Below are positions 1-8,246 of a stretch of 64,000 nt of DNA, piece by piece. The notes below the pieces were generated by a model, which made no database searches, had not been told where the DNA came from, and saw nothing but the letters and a program-made list of their open reading frames with translations. Source of the DNA: Granulosicoccus sp045106195 (GTDB taxonomy: Bacteria; Pseudomonadota; Gammaproteobacteria; Granulosicoccales; Granulosicoccaceae); assembly GCA_045106195.1 (NCBI GenBank), contig JBGCEH010000009.1:186001-250000 (forward strand), read 5' to 3'. Both the position numbers and the translations under genes were made by a program. How positions within the stretch are numbered: the first letter of the stretch is position 1; each line of letters starts with the position of its first letter.

Positions 1-1129
1 CAAAAAATCCTTCTCCAGCCGGCACCTCACCACTGATTACCTGCCCATCAACTTGTCGTCCAGCGTTCTGCAGCATGCCACTCACATACTGGAACTGTCG
101 AGCGTTGCTGATTGGTCCAACTTCGGTAGTTTCATCAAGAGGGTCGCCTAACGTGAGTTGTTTCATCCCGGTTTCGAGCATATCCAGAAATCGATCCTGA
201 ATGTCGCCATGCACCAGCAGACGCGAACCCGCCACGCAGCTTTGTCCCGCGGCAGAAAAGATTGCTGCCTGAGCACCTCGACAAGCGGCGTCCAGATTGG
301 CATCGGGAAACACGATGTTGGCTGACTTGCCGCCCAGCTCCAGAACAACTGGCTTCAAGGCTCTGCCGGCCGAGCTTGCAACGGCGCGGCCGGTTTCCGG
401 TGAACCTACAAACACCACCTTTCGAACGGCGTCATGGGTAATCGCAGCCTCTCCTGCCGTCGGTCCCAGACCCGCCAGAACATTGACCAAACCTTTTGGC
501 AAGCCTGCTTTCTCAGCGATACGAACCAGAGCAACCGTTGTTACGGGCGTTAATTCACTGGGCTTTATAACAACCCCATTACCCGTCGCTATAGCTGGAG
601 CTATCTGCCAACCTGCCGTGAATATCGGCGCATTCCACGGAGTAATCTGGAACACGACACCCAGAGGCTTACGCACGGTGTAGTTCAAATGGCCTGAAGG
701 AACGGGTATGACTTCACCGTGCAATTTGTCGGTCCAACCGGCGTAGTAGCGAAACATCTCCACCACCTTGGCAACTTCCACTCGGCAGTCTCGCAATGGC
801 TTACCGGCAACCAAGGCCTCCAATTGTGCCAGTGCTTCTACACAGTGCTCAACCGCTGATCCTACCGCTTGCATGACGTTCCCTCGTGCCGCTGCACTGT
901 AGTCTTTCATCCAGACTTGATGAGCGGTAGCGGCGATTTCACAAGCACCTCTTGCGAGTTCACAGTCGCAATCCGCGTATTGCGCAAGCGTCACCCGAGC
1001 GTAGGGATCATGAAGAGTGATGTCAGTACCGCATCCATCCTGCAATTCACCTCCGATAAGACTCTGAGGCACCTGGCCGAGTCCAAGTTCGGTCATCAAT
1101 TTTCTAAACAATTTCTGGCGATCAGACAT
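1..1129 (-). CDS. NAD(P)-dependent aldehyde dehydrogenase, 3' end cut by window edge
   Basis: Oxidises an aldehyde to the acid with NAD(P)+; substrate not predictable. I translated 376 codons from the ATG at 1129 (start MSDRQKLF); the C-terminus lies outside the window. Family hallmarks are clear: Asn166 in ITPWNAP, the cofactor-binding stretch VVIKPSELTP (about 186-195), the VFVGSPETG turn (about 239-247), Glu264 in VLELGGKSAN and the nucleophile Cys298 in GQSCVAGSR. The start overlaps the last 8 bases of the upstream dehydrogenase gene, so the two are almost certainly translationally coupled. The pair suggests oxidation of a hydroxy acid to a semialdehyde and then to the acid, but it is not clearly a methylmalonate-semialdehyde enzyme. 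Confidence 0.93.
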   Translation of the reverse strand, partial: MSDRQKLFRKLMTELGLGQVPQSLIGGELQDGCGTDITLHDPYARVTLAQYADCDCELARGACEIAATAHQVWMKDYSAAARGNVMQAVGSAVEHCVEALAQLEALVAGKPLRDCRVEVAKVVEMFRYYAGWTDKLHGEVIPVPSGHLNYTVRKPLGVVFQITPWNAPIFTAGWQIAPAIATGNGVVIKPSELTPVTTVALVRIAEKAGLPKGLVNVLAGLGPTAGEAAITHDAVRKVVFVGSPETGRAVASSAGRALKPVVLELGGKSANIVFPDANLDAACRGAQAAIFSAAGQSCVAGSRLLVHGDIQDRFLDMLETGMKQLTLGDPLDETTEVGPISNARQFQYVSGMLQNAGRQVDGQVISGEVPAGEGFF

Positions 1130-1982
1130 CTGAGTTTTTTCCAAACTTGTAGATTTCATTAAAATCAGCACTATCGGGAACAGCACTGCGGCTGGCCTCC
1201 CAGACATCAGCAATAGCGCGGGTTGCCGGCAAGTCCAAAGCACATCGTTCGGCGAGGGATACCGCCAGCCCGACATCCTTGCGCATCAGCCCCATGGTAA
1301 ATCCTGAATTGTAGTGTTCGTCGAGAATCCATAGCGGGAAGTTGACCTCGCTGACACCACTACGCCCAGACCCGGCATTGATCCCTTGCAGGAGCTTATC
1401 CAGACTGACGCCTTGAGACTCCGCTAGTCTGGCCATTTCACTAACCAGGGCTAGATTGGCTGCGCAAAGCAGGTTATTGGCAATTTTTGCTGCATGACCT
1501 GAACCGGAGGGACCAATGTAGACCGTTTTAGCTGTCAAATGAGCCAACACCGGACGTAGTTGGTCTATGGATGCCTCCAGCCCCCCGAGAACCATAGTCA
1601 TGGTTCCGTTACGTGCACCCGTAGGACCGCCGCTCACCGGCCCATCGATAAACGCATACCCAGCCTCGGTTGCATGTTTAGCCAGTTCACGACTAGTATC
1701 AGGTTCTGAGGTAGAGGTATCTAGTACTACGCTACCGGCTTGCATCATTGGACCGAGTTCATGCATGACAGTTCTAACGTCATCGGCTTTCGGGAGTGAG
1801 AGTATGATGATGGGGCACTGGACTGCAAGTGAGGAAAGGTCCACTGCTACATCAACGCCAGAATTGGACATTCTTGCTCGGGCTTGAGGGATGACGTCAT
1901 AGCAGATGACCGATTCACCTTGCTCCGTCAATCGTTGCACCATTGCGCCACCCATAGCGCCACAGCCGATTACTCCGATCAT
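1122..1982 (-). CDS. 3-hydroxyisobutyrate dehydrogenase-family (beta-hydroxyacid) dehydrogenase
   Basis: NAD(P)-dependent beta-hydroxyacid dehydrogenase of the HIBADH / tartronate-semialdehyde reductase family, 286 residues, the usual length. The N-terminus carries the Rossmann motif GVIGCGAMG (3-11), the substrate loop IDGPVSGGPTGA lies at 112-123, and the catalytic lysine is Lys166 in GHAAKIANN. The gene overlaps the aldehyde dehydrogenase gene downstream by 8 bp. Only 32 bp separate it from the divergent VOC gene, so promoter elements must be very compact or lie inside coding sequence. Substrate within the family (3-hydroxyisobutyrate, tartronate semialdehyde, sulfolactaldehyde and others) cannot be settled here. 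Confidence 0.92.
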   Translation of the reverse strand: MIGVIGCGAMGGAMVQRLTEQGESVICYDVIPQARARMSNSGVDVAVDLSSLAVQCPIIILSLPKADDVRTVMHELGPMMQAGSVVLDTSTSEPDTSRELAKHATEAGYAFIDGPVSGGPTGARNGTMTMVLGGLEASIDQLRPVLAHLTAKTVYIGPSGSGHAAKIANNLLCAANLALVSEMARLAESQGVSLDKLLQGINAGSGRSGVSEVNFPLWILDEHYNSGFTMGLMRKDVGLAVSLAERCALDLPATRAIADVWEASRSAVPDSADFNEIYKFGKNSDV

Positions 1983-2014
1983 AAGTTAACCTCAATTAAA
2001 CCTTGCCAGGATGA

Positions 2015-2920
2015 ATGTGTAAAAATCTGATTATGAATGCATCCTTCGGAATAGACCACCCACTCATTGCCGTTAACGATATTGTTCGGCTGCGTACACG
2101 GCTTATCGCCATGGGTTTCAACATGACCGACATCGGCAAGCACCCCTGGGGTACCAGTACATCGCTAGCCATGTTCGACGGATGTCTGCTGGAGATTATG
2201 GGCATCTACGACCAATCGCTGATTGATGAATTCCCTACTGGCGATTTCCGATTTGGACGTCATGTTTACGAACACCTTATGCAACGTGAAGGAATAGCCC
2301 TTACAGCATTGCACAGCAAAAACTCGGAGGCGGATGCAGATCAGGCGGAACATGCGGGATTTTCCATCGCAGGGCATCTGGAATTTGGCCGAGATGTAAG
2401 GCTTCCTGATGGGCGCAAGGACAGAACCAGAACTACGCTAGCATTACTACCAGATGCCGATTTTCCAAGGTTGTCGTTCTTTTTATGCCAGCAGCATCGT
2501 CCAGAGCTCATCTATGTCCCTGAGTGGCTTGAGCACCCGAATACCGTGCATGGCATCTGTGGCATCACTCTTATGGTTGAACCGTACCGACAGGAGACAT
2601 TGCGGAAAAAATTGAGCATGCTGTATGGCGAAGCGATGCCCGTCTGCGGCGGCTTTCATCTGAACACTGCCAACGGTGTGTTGAAGGTTCTCTCCAGACA
2701 GAGCATCGAAGCAGATTTTGGTTCCGTTCCAGCTAGCGTACTGGCTGATGCTGCCCCTTGCATTGTCGGTATGGAATTTCGTTACGCCAACTGGAACAGC
2801 TTGAACGAATCACTGACAAGAAGCGGGATGAAGTTCAATGAGCGGAACGGCATATTCACGCTGGAAAACCCGGAACATACCGGAAATACGTTTCTGCGTT
2901 TTCATCACCACCCCCACTAG
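2015..2920 (+). CDS. VOC-superfamily (glyoxalase-like domain) protein
   Basis: A 301-residue protein starting with a glyoxalase-like fold: DHPLIAVNDI near residue 14 followed by a beta-alpha-beta pattern and LEIMGIYD near residue 67, the layout of the Glyoxalase_3 group where an N-terminal His and a later Glu would bind a metal. A second, weaker VOC half spans about 170-295 (CGITLMVEP, GMEFRYANW). No signal peptide. The reaction is unknown; members include lyases, isomerases and dioxygenases. The start at 2015 has AGGA just upstream at 2008-2011; the Met at 2033 is an alternative. It stands alone, divergent from the dehydrogenase pair. Confidence 0.78.
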   Translation: MCKNLIMNASFGIDHPLIAVNDIVRLRTRLIAMGFNMTDIGKHPWGTSTSLAMFDGCLLEIMGIYDQSLIDEFPTGDFRFGRHVYEHLMQREGIALTALHSKNSEADADQAEHAGFSIAGHLEFGRDVRLPDGRKDRTRTTLALLPDADFPRLSFFLCQQHRPELIYVPEWLEHPNTVHGICGITLMVEPYRQETLRKKLSMLYGEAMPVCGGFHLNTANGVLKVLSRQSIEADFGSVPASVLADAAPCIVGMEFRYANWNSLNESLTRSGMKFNERNGIFTLENPEHTGNTFLRFHHHPH

Positions 2921-3069
2921 CCACCCGTTTCAAAAAGCTCAGATGCGTTGTATCAGGTCTATCAATACTTCTGATTGCGAAAACAATTTCTACAAACAGG
3001 TGCGTAGCGCATAGCCTTTTCCAGTTACCACACCTCTCGTAGCGGCCAGTCACATGATAAGTCGCGAGT

Positions 3070-4353
3070 TCAATGAAGCACCTTAGGCAACGCATATCTG
3101 CCGGCAAAGACAGCGTCGTTACCCAGAATATCTTCTATGCGCAGTATTTGATTCCACTTGGCGAGACGCTCAGAACGCGTAAAAGAGCCCACTTTCAACT
3201 GACCGGCATTCCAACCCACAGACAGGTCTGCAATAAACACATCTTCGGTTTCACCGGAACGCGCTGAAACCACCGTACCCCAGTCTTTTTCCTGTGCTGC
3301 TTCAAACGCATCATGGGTCTCGGAAACGGTTCCTACCTGATTAGGTTTTAGTAAAACCGCATTGCAAGCACCAATCTCCTGTGCAGCCCTTACACGCTCA
3401 GCGGAAGTGACAAGATAGTCATCACCAATAATCTGTACCCGATTCCCGTATCGTCTAGTAAACTCTGTCATGCCGGCGTGATCAAGCTCATCAACCGGAT
3501 CTTCTATCGACAAGATTGGATATGTGTCCAGCCAACGGCCAAGCTCATCAATCCACTCGTCAGTGTTATAAGCGCTTTTTTCCAGCCCGAGATGATAGTT
3601 ACCATCCTTGTGAAACTCAGACGCTGCAATATCCAGGGAAATCATTACATCACCGTTGCTGTACCCGGCCAACTCAATGGCCCGAGTGAGCATGCCGAGC
3701 GCTTCTTCATTGCTATCAAAGTTCGGCCAATAACCCCCCTCGTCCGCTACACCTGTCAATGGACCCTTTTTTTCCATCAGCTGACCCGCTGAAGCGTAGA
3801 CATTGAAAACCATTTCCATTGCATGACTGAAGCTATCAGCCCCGACCGGCATAATCAGAAAGTCCTGGACATCAACACGGCGACCCGCATGGGCACCACC
3901 ACCAAATATCTGAACTTCAGGTAATGGCAGCCGCACAGACTTGCCGTCCGCAAGGTAACGCCAGAGTGGCTGGCGCTGTGATGCTGCTGCAGCTCGCAAT
4001 ACGGCCATAGAGGTGGCTACCGTTGTATTACCACCCAGAAGCGATTTATTGTTTGTACCGTCCAGCATGATAAGCACATTGTCCAGACCACGTTGATCCA
4101 TAGCGTCAAGACCAATGATTGCGGACGCAACATCACCTTTGACCCTGTCTATCGCATTGGTCACATCTAGTCCCGCAAACAGGGTCCCACCATCGCGCAG
4201 ATCGACGGCCTCATTTACTCCTCGCGAAGCACCGGCTGGAGCAACTCCCCTGCCGCGTTTACCATTCTTCAGGCGAACATCAACTTCAATCGTCGGACGG
4301 CCTCGGCTATCCCAGATCCGTCGCGCTCTGATCTCATCGATCTGCGTATTCAA
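3070..4353 (-). CDS. Enolase-superfamily protein, divergent enolase paralogue
   Basis: 427 residues, typical enolase length, aligning end to end: DSRGRPTIEVDV (15-26), the loop with Ser43 (PAGAS), His155 in GGAHAG, Glu205 in ADEGG, metal ligands Asp241, Glu284 and Asp311, Lys336 in LLKPNQVGT, the RSGETED block (365-371) and Lys387 in QLKVG. Two positions conserved in true enolases differ: the His before RSGETED (yeast His373) is Ala364, and yeast Glu168 is Asp164. The usual VPSGASTG loop is APAGASRG. I infer a dehydratase acting on something other than 2-phosphoglycerate, or a modified enolase. Enolase homologues with new functions are known in phosphonate/phosphinate biosynthesis. The start overlaps the kinase stop by 4 bp, so both act in one pathway. 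Confidence 0.85.
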   Translation of the reverse strand: MNTQIDEIRARRIWDSRGRPTIEVDVRLKNGKRGRGVAPAGASRGVNEAVDLRDGGTLFAGLDVTNAIDRVKGDVASAIIGLDAMDQRGLDNVLIMLDGTNNKSLLGGNTTVATSMAVLRAAAASQRQPLWRYLADGKSVRLPLPEVQIFGGGAHAGRRVDVQDFLIMPVGADSFSHAMEMVFNVYASAGQLMEKKGPLTGVADEGGYWPNFDSNEEALGMLTRAIELAGYSNGDVMISLDIAASEFHKDGNYHLGLEKSAYNTDEWIDELGRWLDTYPILSIEDPVDELDHAGMTEFTRRYGNRVQIIGDDYLVTSAERVRAAQEIGACNAVLLKPNQVGTVSETHDAFEAAQEKDWGTVVSARSGETEDVFIADLSVGWNAGQLKVGSFTRSERLAKWNQILRIEDILGNDAVFAGRYALPKVLH

Positions 4354-5381
4354 TTAAGGTTCTCCTTCCAGATTTTAAGGAACGCATCAAGTTGTGATAC
4401 CGGGTTGTTGACAAGCTCAATGGCTTTTTTCCTAATCCACGCTTTCTCATCATCACGCAGATACTCAACGGGCGACTTACCATCAACACGAGCCAGGGCA
4501 AGGGCTGGTAGCAAGGCAGATGTACGAGCTTCAACGTCAGCAACCGTTTCCCAATGCACATGGGCAAGATAGCTATCGACAAGCGCGTAGAAACAATCTG
4601 ATAATGCATCGACGAATTCTGGTAAATGCACAGCCTTCAGAATCAGATGGTTAAGACAAAAAGCAAGATCAAAGGCCGGATCGCCGTAAGTGGCACATTC
4701 CGCATCGAGAAATACCGGCCCCTCAGGACCCTGAAGAATATTCTTGGGACTGACGTCCCCATGAATTAGCACCCTTCGATTCTGTTGAATTACATCGCAC
4801 AAGCTCACAAGACGCTCTGCAGAACCCGGGTGAACCGCCGCAGTTGCCCTCAGGTAGGGGTCCAGTCGCAACGCATCAAAATCCGAATCATTGGAAAACT
4901 GTACTGCCATTGCTGAATCTCTGGCTGTTCCTGAATGGATTTTACCCAGTACGCGACCCACATCGCAGGCAAATGAGACAGAAAGAAGGCCATCCATGAG
5001 TTGCTGCTTCCACACTGGATATTGATCAGGGTCAAGCCACTGCATGGCAAAGACGTTCTGCTTGGGATCGTCACCCAATATATTGGGCACAGCACCCGGA
5101 ACCAATCCTTCAGCAATACGCATCCAGGCGACTTCTGACTGGTTTCGATGAACGGGTACCAGCCAGTCGGCTTCAACCTTCAATTGATTCAAGGCACTCT
5201 TTGCACAGAAACTACGATCTCCCTCATCAATTCTCACGATCAATGAAGAGACACCACCTGTCAGTGCGACAATTACCGGATCAGGACTTTGTATTAATCC
5301 CAAAGCGCGAAGCGACATCTCAATTTTTTTATAATCGGGATCAGCGCTGTTGATGGTTTCATTATTCATGAGGGCTTTCAT
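4350..5381 (-). CDS. Aminoglycoside/choline-kinase-like phosphotransferase (APH fold)
   Basis: 343-residue small-molecule kinase of the APH/choline kinase fold. Catalytic motif VLIHGDVSPKN places Asp209 and Asn214 in the active site; the Mg2+ aspartate is Asp226 in VFLDAECA, followed by YGDPAFDLA, typical of the family. It phosphorylates a hydroxyl of an unknown small metabolite. It overlaps the enolase-like gene by 4 bp (ATGA), which suggests that the kinase product or a derivative feeds the enolase-like enzyme. Upstream, only 9 bp away, is the stop codon of a truncated flavin monooxygenase remnant, so the original operon was probably monooxygenase-kinase-enolase-like and has lost its first gene and promoter. 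Whether it is still expressed is open. Confidence 0.85.
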   Translation of the reverse strand: MKALMNNETINSADPDYKKIEMSLRALGLIQSPDPVIVALTGGVSSLIVRIDEGDRSFCAKSALNQLKVEADWLVPVHRNQSEVAWMRIAEGLVPGAVPNILGDDPKQNVFAMQWLDPDQYPVWKQQLMDGLLSVSFACDVGRVLGKIHSGTARDSAMAVQFSNDSDFDALRLDPYLRATAAVHPGSAERLVSLCDVIQQNRRVLIHGDVSPKNILQGPEGPVFLDAECATYGDPAFDLAFCLNHLILKAVHLPEFVDALSDCFYALVDSYLAHVHWETVADVEARTSALLPALALARVDGKSPVEYLRDDEKAWIRKKAIELVNNPVSQLDAFLKIWKENLN

Positions 5382-5390
5382 CTTGACATG

Positions 5391-5640
5391 CTAAAGAGGC
5401 GCCATCGCCCGTTTTCGTCCTTCGATCATCGTCGCCAGAACATTAAATACCGGTTCTTCGGGTAAGTCCTGGTCATAGTGACAGATTTCGAGAGAGGTAT
5501 CAGCCATCCATTTACATCGATCATAACGACGATCTTCCCAGCGTCTCAGGCAATCTGGTGTCCTATCATTCCCGTTAGATTCTTCTGCAAGGACCACAGC
5601 ATCTTCCGGAGCGTGGAGAGCCAGACCTGCGGATTATCTC
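5391..5640 (-). pseudogene. C-terminal remnant of a flavin monooxygenase
   Basis: Reading the minus strand from about 5640, the frame gives EDAVVLAEE, the helix that closes the FAD-binding domain of group A flavoprotein monooxygenases, followed by LRRWEDRRYDRCKWM and a tail ending MAPL at 5391. The N-terminal FAD motifs (GxGxxG, DG, GD) are absent, and about 80 residues remain. The upstream boundary meets the LysR remnant on the opposite strand. It stops 9 bp before the kinase start, in the same direction, like a former first operon gene. The assignment rests on this C-terminal pattern only. Confidence 0.6.
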
Positions 5641-6140
5641 GGAACAGTTTGTGTCCAAGGACAATCCTTTCGGTGAACTATTCAAAAAGGAATTTGTTTG
5701 TCTGGCAGCACGTGAAAGCAAACTGTCAAACTCAGTACTGACAGCTGAGCAATAAGCACATGCCGGACATGTGGTCACGAATTCGCCGGTTATTCGCCGG
5801 TTATTCGCCGGTTAACAGGAAGGACTATCTGGATCATATCCTTTTCAGTGAATTCTACATTCAGCGCCGAGTTATTGTAACGACGTTCAGTCCGTCAGCG
5901 CTGGCAGTTCTGGTTAACGGTACTGAGTATATTGCCACCGTTCATGCCCGCCTTATACAAAAGATGGTAGGTGTCTGGCCATTGGAGATTCGCCCGTTAC
6001 CTTTTGACGTTCCACCATTAACCCAATGTATCCAGTGGCACGATTATCGGTCTCAGGAGCACGGACTCTTGCTGGCTTCAAAAATTATTCGCCGAGTCTG
6101 CTATTCGCATGGATCAGGCTCCCCCGCGCTAATAGGGTAA
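5601..6140 (+). pseudogene. LysR-family regulator remnant (effector domain only), inactivated
   Basis: Two frames joined give the C-terminal half of a LysR effector-binding domain: ELFKKEFVCLAARESK, then LTAEQ, a TAA stop in place of an expected aromatic codon, AHAGHVVTNSPV, and after a frame change NRKDYLDHIL, then VTTFSPSALAVLVNG, TEYIATVHARLIQKM and LPFDVPPLTQCIQWH. The order and spacing match NodD/NahR-type regulators. The DNA-binding half is absent. Removing two of the three 11-bp repeat copies at 5781-5813 restores a continuous frame across the join. The end overlaps the pobA stop slightly. Its 5' side faces the monooxygenase remnant, as expected for a regulator once divergent from its target. 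Confidence 0.75.
5781..5813. repeat. 11-bp tandem repeat, three perfect copies
   Basis: The unit ATTCGCCGGTT occurs three times without a gap. It sits inside the LysR remnant. Two extra copies add 22 bp, which is not a multiple of three and explains the frameshift; with one copy the reading runs HVVTNSPVNRKDY in one frame. Confidence 0.95.
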
Positions 6141-7298
6141 TCCAACGTAATTCACCGCAAGACTTGCCTGTGCTTCATCACTTTCCTGAAGAAAGGCAAT
6201 TTCCGCCTGTTGGATTTTGATATCGAATTCAGTTTGATCGGGAAATTGATGCAATGTAGACGTCATCCACCAACTGAAACGCTCAACCTTCCAGACACGC
6301 TTCAACGCCGTTTGAGAATAGTTCCTAAGTCCATGCTCGTCGTTGTCAGCATATCGCCGCTTTAATGCCTCGTACAAATAACGTACGTCAGATGCTGCAG
6401 TGTTCAAGCCCTTGGCTCCAGTGGGCGGTACGATGTGAGCCGCATCACCGCACAGGTACAAGTTTCCCCATTGCATGGGCTCACATACAAAAGAGCGTAG
6501 TGGCGCAATGGACTTTTCTATTGATGGACCTGTTTCGATGGTGCTGGCAAAACGCTCTGGAAGACGTCGCTTTAACTCATCCCAAAAGGCCTCGTCGCTC
6601 CAGTTCGCAATGCTGTCTTTGATATCACACTGAACATAATAGCGGCTCAGATTCTTGTTTCTCATAGAGCACAATGCAAAACCTCTGTCGGAATTGCTAT
6701 AGATAAGCTCATGATGAACAGGTGGAGTCTCTGACATGATACCCAGCCAGCCAAAGGGGTACTCCTTTATGAATTCTGTGCGTTTGTCAGCCGGAATATG
6801 CTGCCGGCAAATTCCGTGAAAACCATCACAGCCAGCAATGTAGTCACAGTCGATATGCATCGGCTTACCATTGACAATGCAATCGAGACTGGGTGAGCTT
6901 GTGCCAATATCTTTCAATGTGACATCATCAACATTAAACAGGGTTCTGGCTCCAACACTTTCACGTGCGTCGTACAAGTCGCGAGTCAGTTCGGTCTGAC
7001 CATATACTGTCATGGGTTGATCAATATATTTCTCGAAAGAAATATCAAAGTGACTATTATTACTGGATAAAACAATACCCTTGTGTGCATAAGACTCCCT
7101 ATGCAGCCGATCTGCTGCACCAGCCTCCTCCAGCAACTTAACCAGACCGCGCTCCAGCACTCCGGCTCTGATTCTGGTTAGTACGTAATCACGAGTTTTA
7201 CGCTCCAGCACTACAGCTTCAATTCCGGCATTGTGCAGCAACTGACCGAGCAATAATCCCGATGGTCCCCCACCGACAATGGCAACTTGAACTCGCAC
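6129..7298 (-). CDS. pobA: 4-hydroxybenzoate 3-monooxygenase
   Basis: FAD- and NADPH-dependent hydroxylase converting 4-hydroxybenzoate to protocatechuate. 389 residues versus about 394 in Pseudomonas, similar along the whole length: FAD motif AIVGGGPSGLLLGQLL (6-21), RIRAGVLERG (about 42-51), VYGQTELTRDL (about 98-108), the substrate-site block GFALCSMRNKNLSRYYVQ holding the Ser and Args that bind the carboxylate, and YLCGDAAHIVPPTGAKG with the FAD-binding Asp. Its start overlaps the stop of the GntR gene by one base, so they form an operon. No protocatechuate ring-cleavage genes are in the window. The flanking remnants suggest this is a patched aromatic-catabolism region. Confidence 0.93.
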   Translation of the reverse strand: MRVQVAIVGGGPSGLLLGQLLHNAGIEAVVLERKTRDYVLTRIRAGVLERGLVKLLEEAGAADRLHRESYAHKGIVLSSNNSHFDISFEKYIDQPMTVYGQTELTRDLYDARESVGARTLFNVDDVTLKDIGTSSPSLDCIVNGKPMHIDCDYIAGCDGFHGICRQHIPADKRTEFIKEYPFGWLGIMSETPPVHHELIYSNSDRGFALCSMRNKNLSRYYVQCDIKDSIANWSDEAFWDELKRRLPERFASTIETGPSIEKSIAPLRSFVCEPMQWGNLYLCGDAAHIVPPTGAKGLNTAASDVRYLYEALKRRYADNDEHGLRNYSQTALKRVWKVERFSWWMTSTLHQFPDQTEFDIKIQQAEIAFLQESDEAQASLAVNYVGLPY

Positions 7299-8035
7299 TA
7301 TGTATTCTCCAGGGTTATCAGTGCCAACTGGGGAGCTGTTCGATAGTTTTCAGCTCGCTCAAGGTAGGCAGTTTCTATGTTCGCCCTGGCTAATTGGGCA
7401 TGCTCCCGTGCCAAGGCATCTGCACGCGCTCCTTCTCTTCGCTCAATCGCCTGAACCAGAGCACGATGATGTTCCTGCCCGACAATCAGTGTTGCTTTAA
7501 AGCGATTAAGGTCTTCGCGACTGGATGAAAATGCGCTGGGCGCCGCAAATGGCAGCTGGCCCGCTCGTTCGATCTCTCGCTTGAGGAGTCGGTTGCCTGC
7601 AAGATCCGCCAATTGATCATGAAATTGCTCATTGAGTTGTGCATAACCATCAGTGGTGTCTTCCGCGATAACGATATCGATCGCAGTAACCGTTGCTTTT
7701 ATGTCATTTAAAGCAAATTTGCCAGCGCCCTTTTCTGCCGCCAACCTAGCGGCTGTACCTTCGATAACGCCACGTAATTCGATAGCGATATACGCATCTT
7801 CAATGGAAAATCCGCGCACCGTGTAACCTGCTCCCAAGCGCTCTACCAAACCCTCCTGTTCCAGTTTTAGCAAAGCTGACCTTAAAGGTGTCCTTGACAC
7901 ACCTAATGCAGCGGTCAGGGGCACCTCGCGTAGCTTGCTGTTTGCCGGCCAGTGACCCGCAATAATTTGACTGCGTAGTTCACGCAGACAACGATCCGTC
8001 TGAGAATCGGTGGTGAGTGGGTAGGCGCTCTTCAT
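7298..8035 (-). CDS. GntR-family regulator, FCD subfamily
   Basis: 245 residues. An N-terminal winged helix-turn-helix (about 12-75) shows the GntR pattern LRSQIIAGHW, then LREVPLTAALGVSRTPLR and LEQEGLVERLGAGYTV. It is followed by an all-helical FCD ligand-binding domain (about 85-225) with ELRGVIEGTAARLAA; FCD proteins usually bind a small carboxylate, often through a metal held by Asp/His. It is the first gene of a two-gene unit with pobA and so probably senses an aromatic acid or its product. A palindrome with core TGTATACA overlaps its own start codon and a second lies 63 bp upstream, which suggests autoregulation. Confidence 0.9.
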   Translation of the reverse strand: MKSAYPLTTDSQTDRCLRELRSQIIAGHWPANSKLREVPLTAALGVSRTPLRSALLKLEQEGLVERLGAGYTVRGFSIEDAYIAIELRGVIEGTAARLAAEKGAGKFALNDIKATVTAIDIVIAEDTTDGYAQLNEQFHDQLADLAGNRLLKREIERAGQLPFAAPSAFSSSREDLNRFKATLIVGQEHHRALVQAIERREGARADALAREHAQLARANIETAYLERAENYRTAPQLALITLENT

Positions 8036-8044
8036 GTATACAAT
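8034..8044. promoter_or_regulatory. Candidate GntR/FCD operator overlapping the gntR start
   Basis: ATGTATACAAT contains the 8-bp palindrome TGTATACA at 8035-8042. FCD-type GntR regulators commonly bind TNGTNNNACNA-like palindromes, and this one covers the start codon of the regulator gene. Confidence 0.5.
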
Positions 8045-8093
8045 ACTACGTCAAAACTACCCAATATATCGCTAAAATCGATTTTTTAGTAAA

Positions 8094-8109
8094 TTAATGT
8101 ATACATTAA
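8094..8109. promoter_or_regulatory. Candidate GntR/FCD operator, 16-bp perfect palindrome
   Basis: TTAATGTATACATTAA is a perfect 16-bp inverted repeat in the intergenic region between gntR and the beta-glucosidase gene. It has the same TGTATACA core as the site at 8035, exactly 63 bp away (six helical turns), so two dimers could contact each other. It could also affect the divergent glycosidase promoter. Confidence 0.6.
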
Positions 8110-8246
8110 AAATATTGTCTCTACAGGTATTGATGGATGAATATCAACATTCCGACCACCTGCTGGCATAATCCAGTTGCCCTGAATTATCGTTAGCCGT
8201 GCAAGCTGCTTTATCGTGTTTTTAATGAGTCGAGACGCAAAAATTA

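Noticed and set aside
1020..1060. Suspected frameshift in the aldehyde dehydrogenase near codon 30
   Set aside because: Re-reading the minus strand gave a continuous frame GGELQDGCGTDITLHDP; the shift was a misreading.
869..1162. Plus-strand 97-codon frame near the window start
   Set aside because: Antisense to the N-terminus of the aldehyde dehydrogenase, which shows full family motifs.
3070..4353. Calling the enolase homologue the housekeeping eno
   Set aside because: The conserved His before RSGETED is Ala, the catalytic Glu is Asp, and the partner is a small-molecule kinase instead of the usual pyrG neighbour.
5478..5741. Plus-strand open frame across the monooxygenase remnant as a small gene
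   Set aside because: It is antisense to the recognisable C-terminus of a flavin monooxygenase and shows no family pattern.
5781..5813. Short direct repeats as a possible CRISPR or iteron array
   Set aside because: Units are 11 bp without spacers, and the copies explain a frameshift in a LysR remnant.
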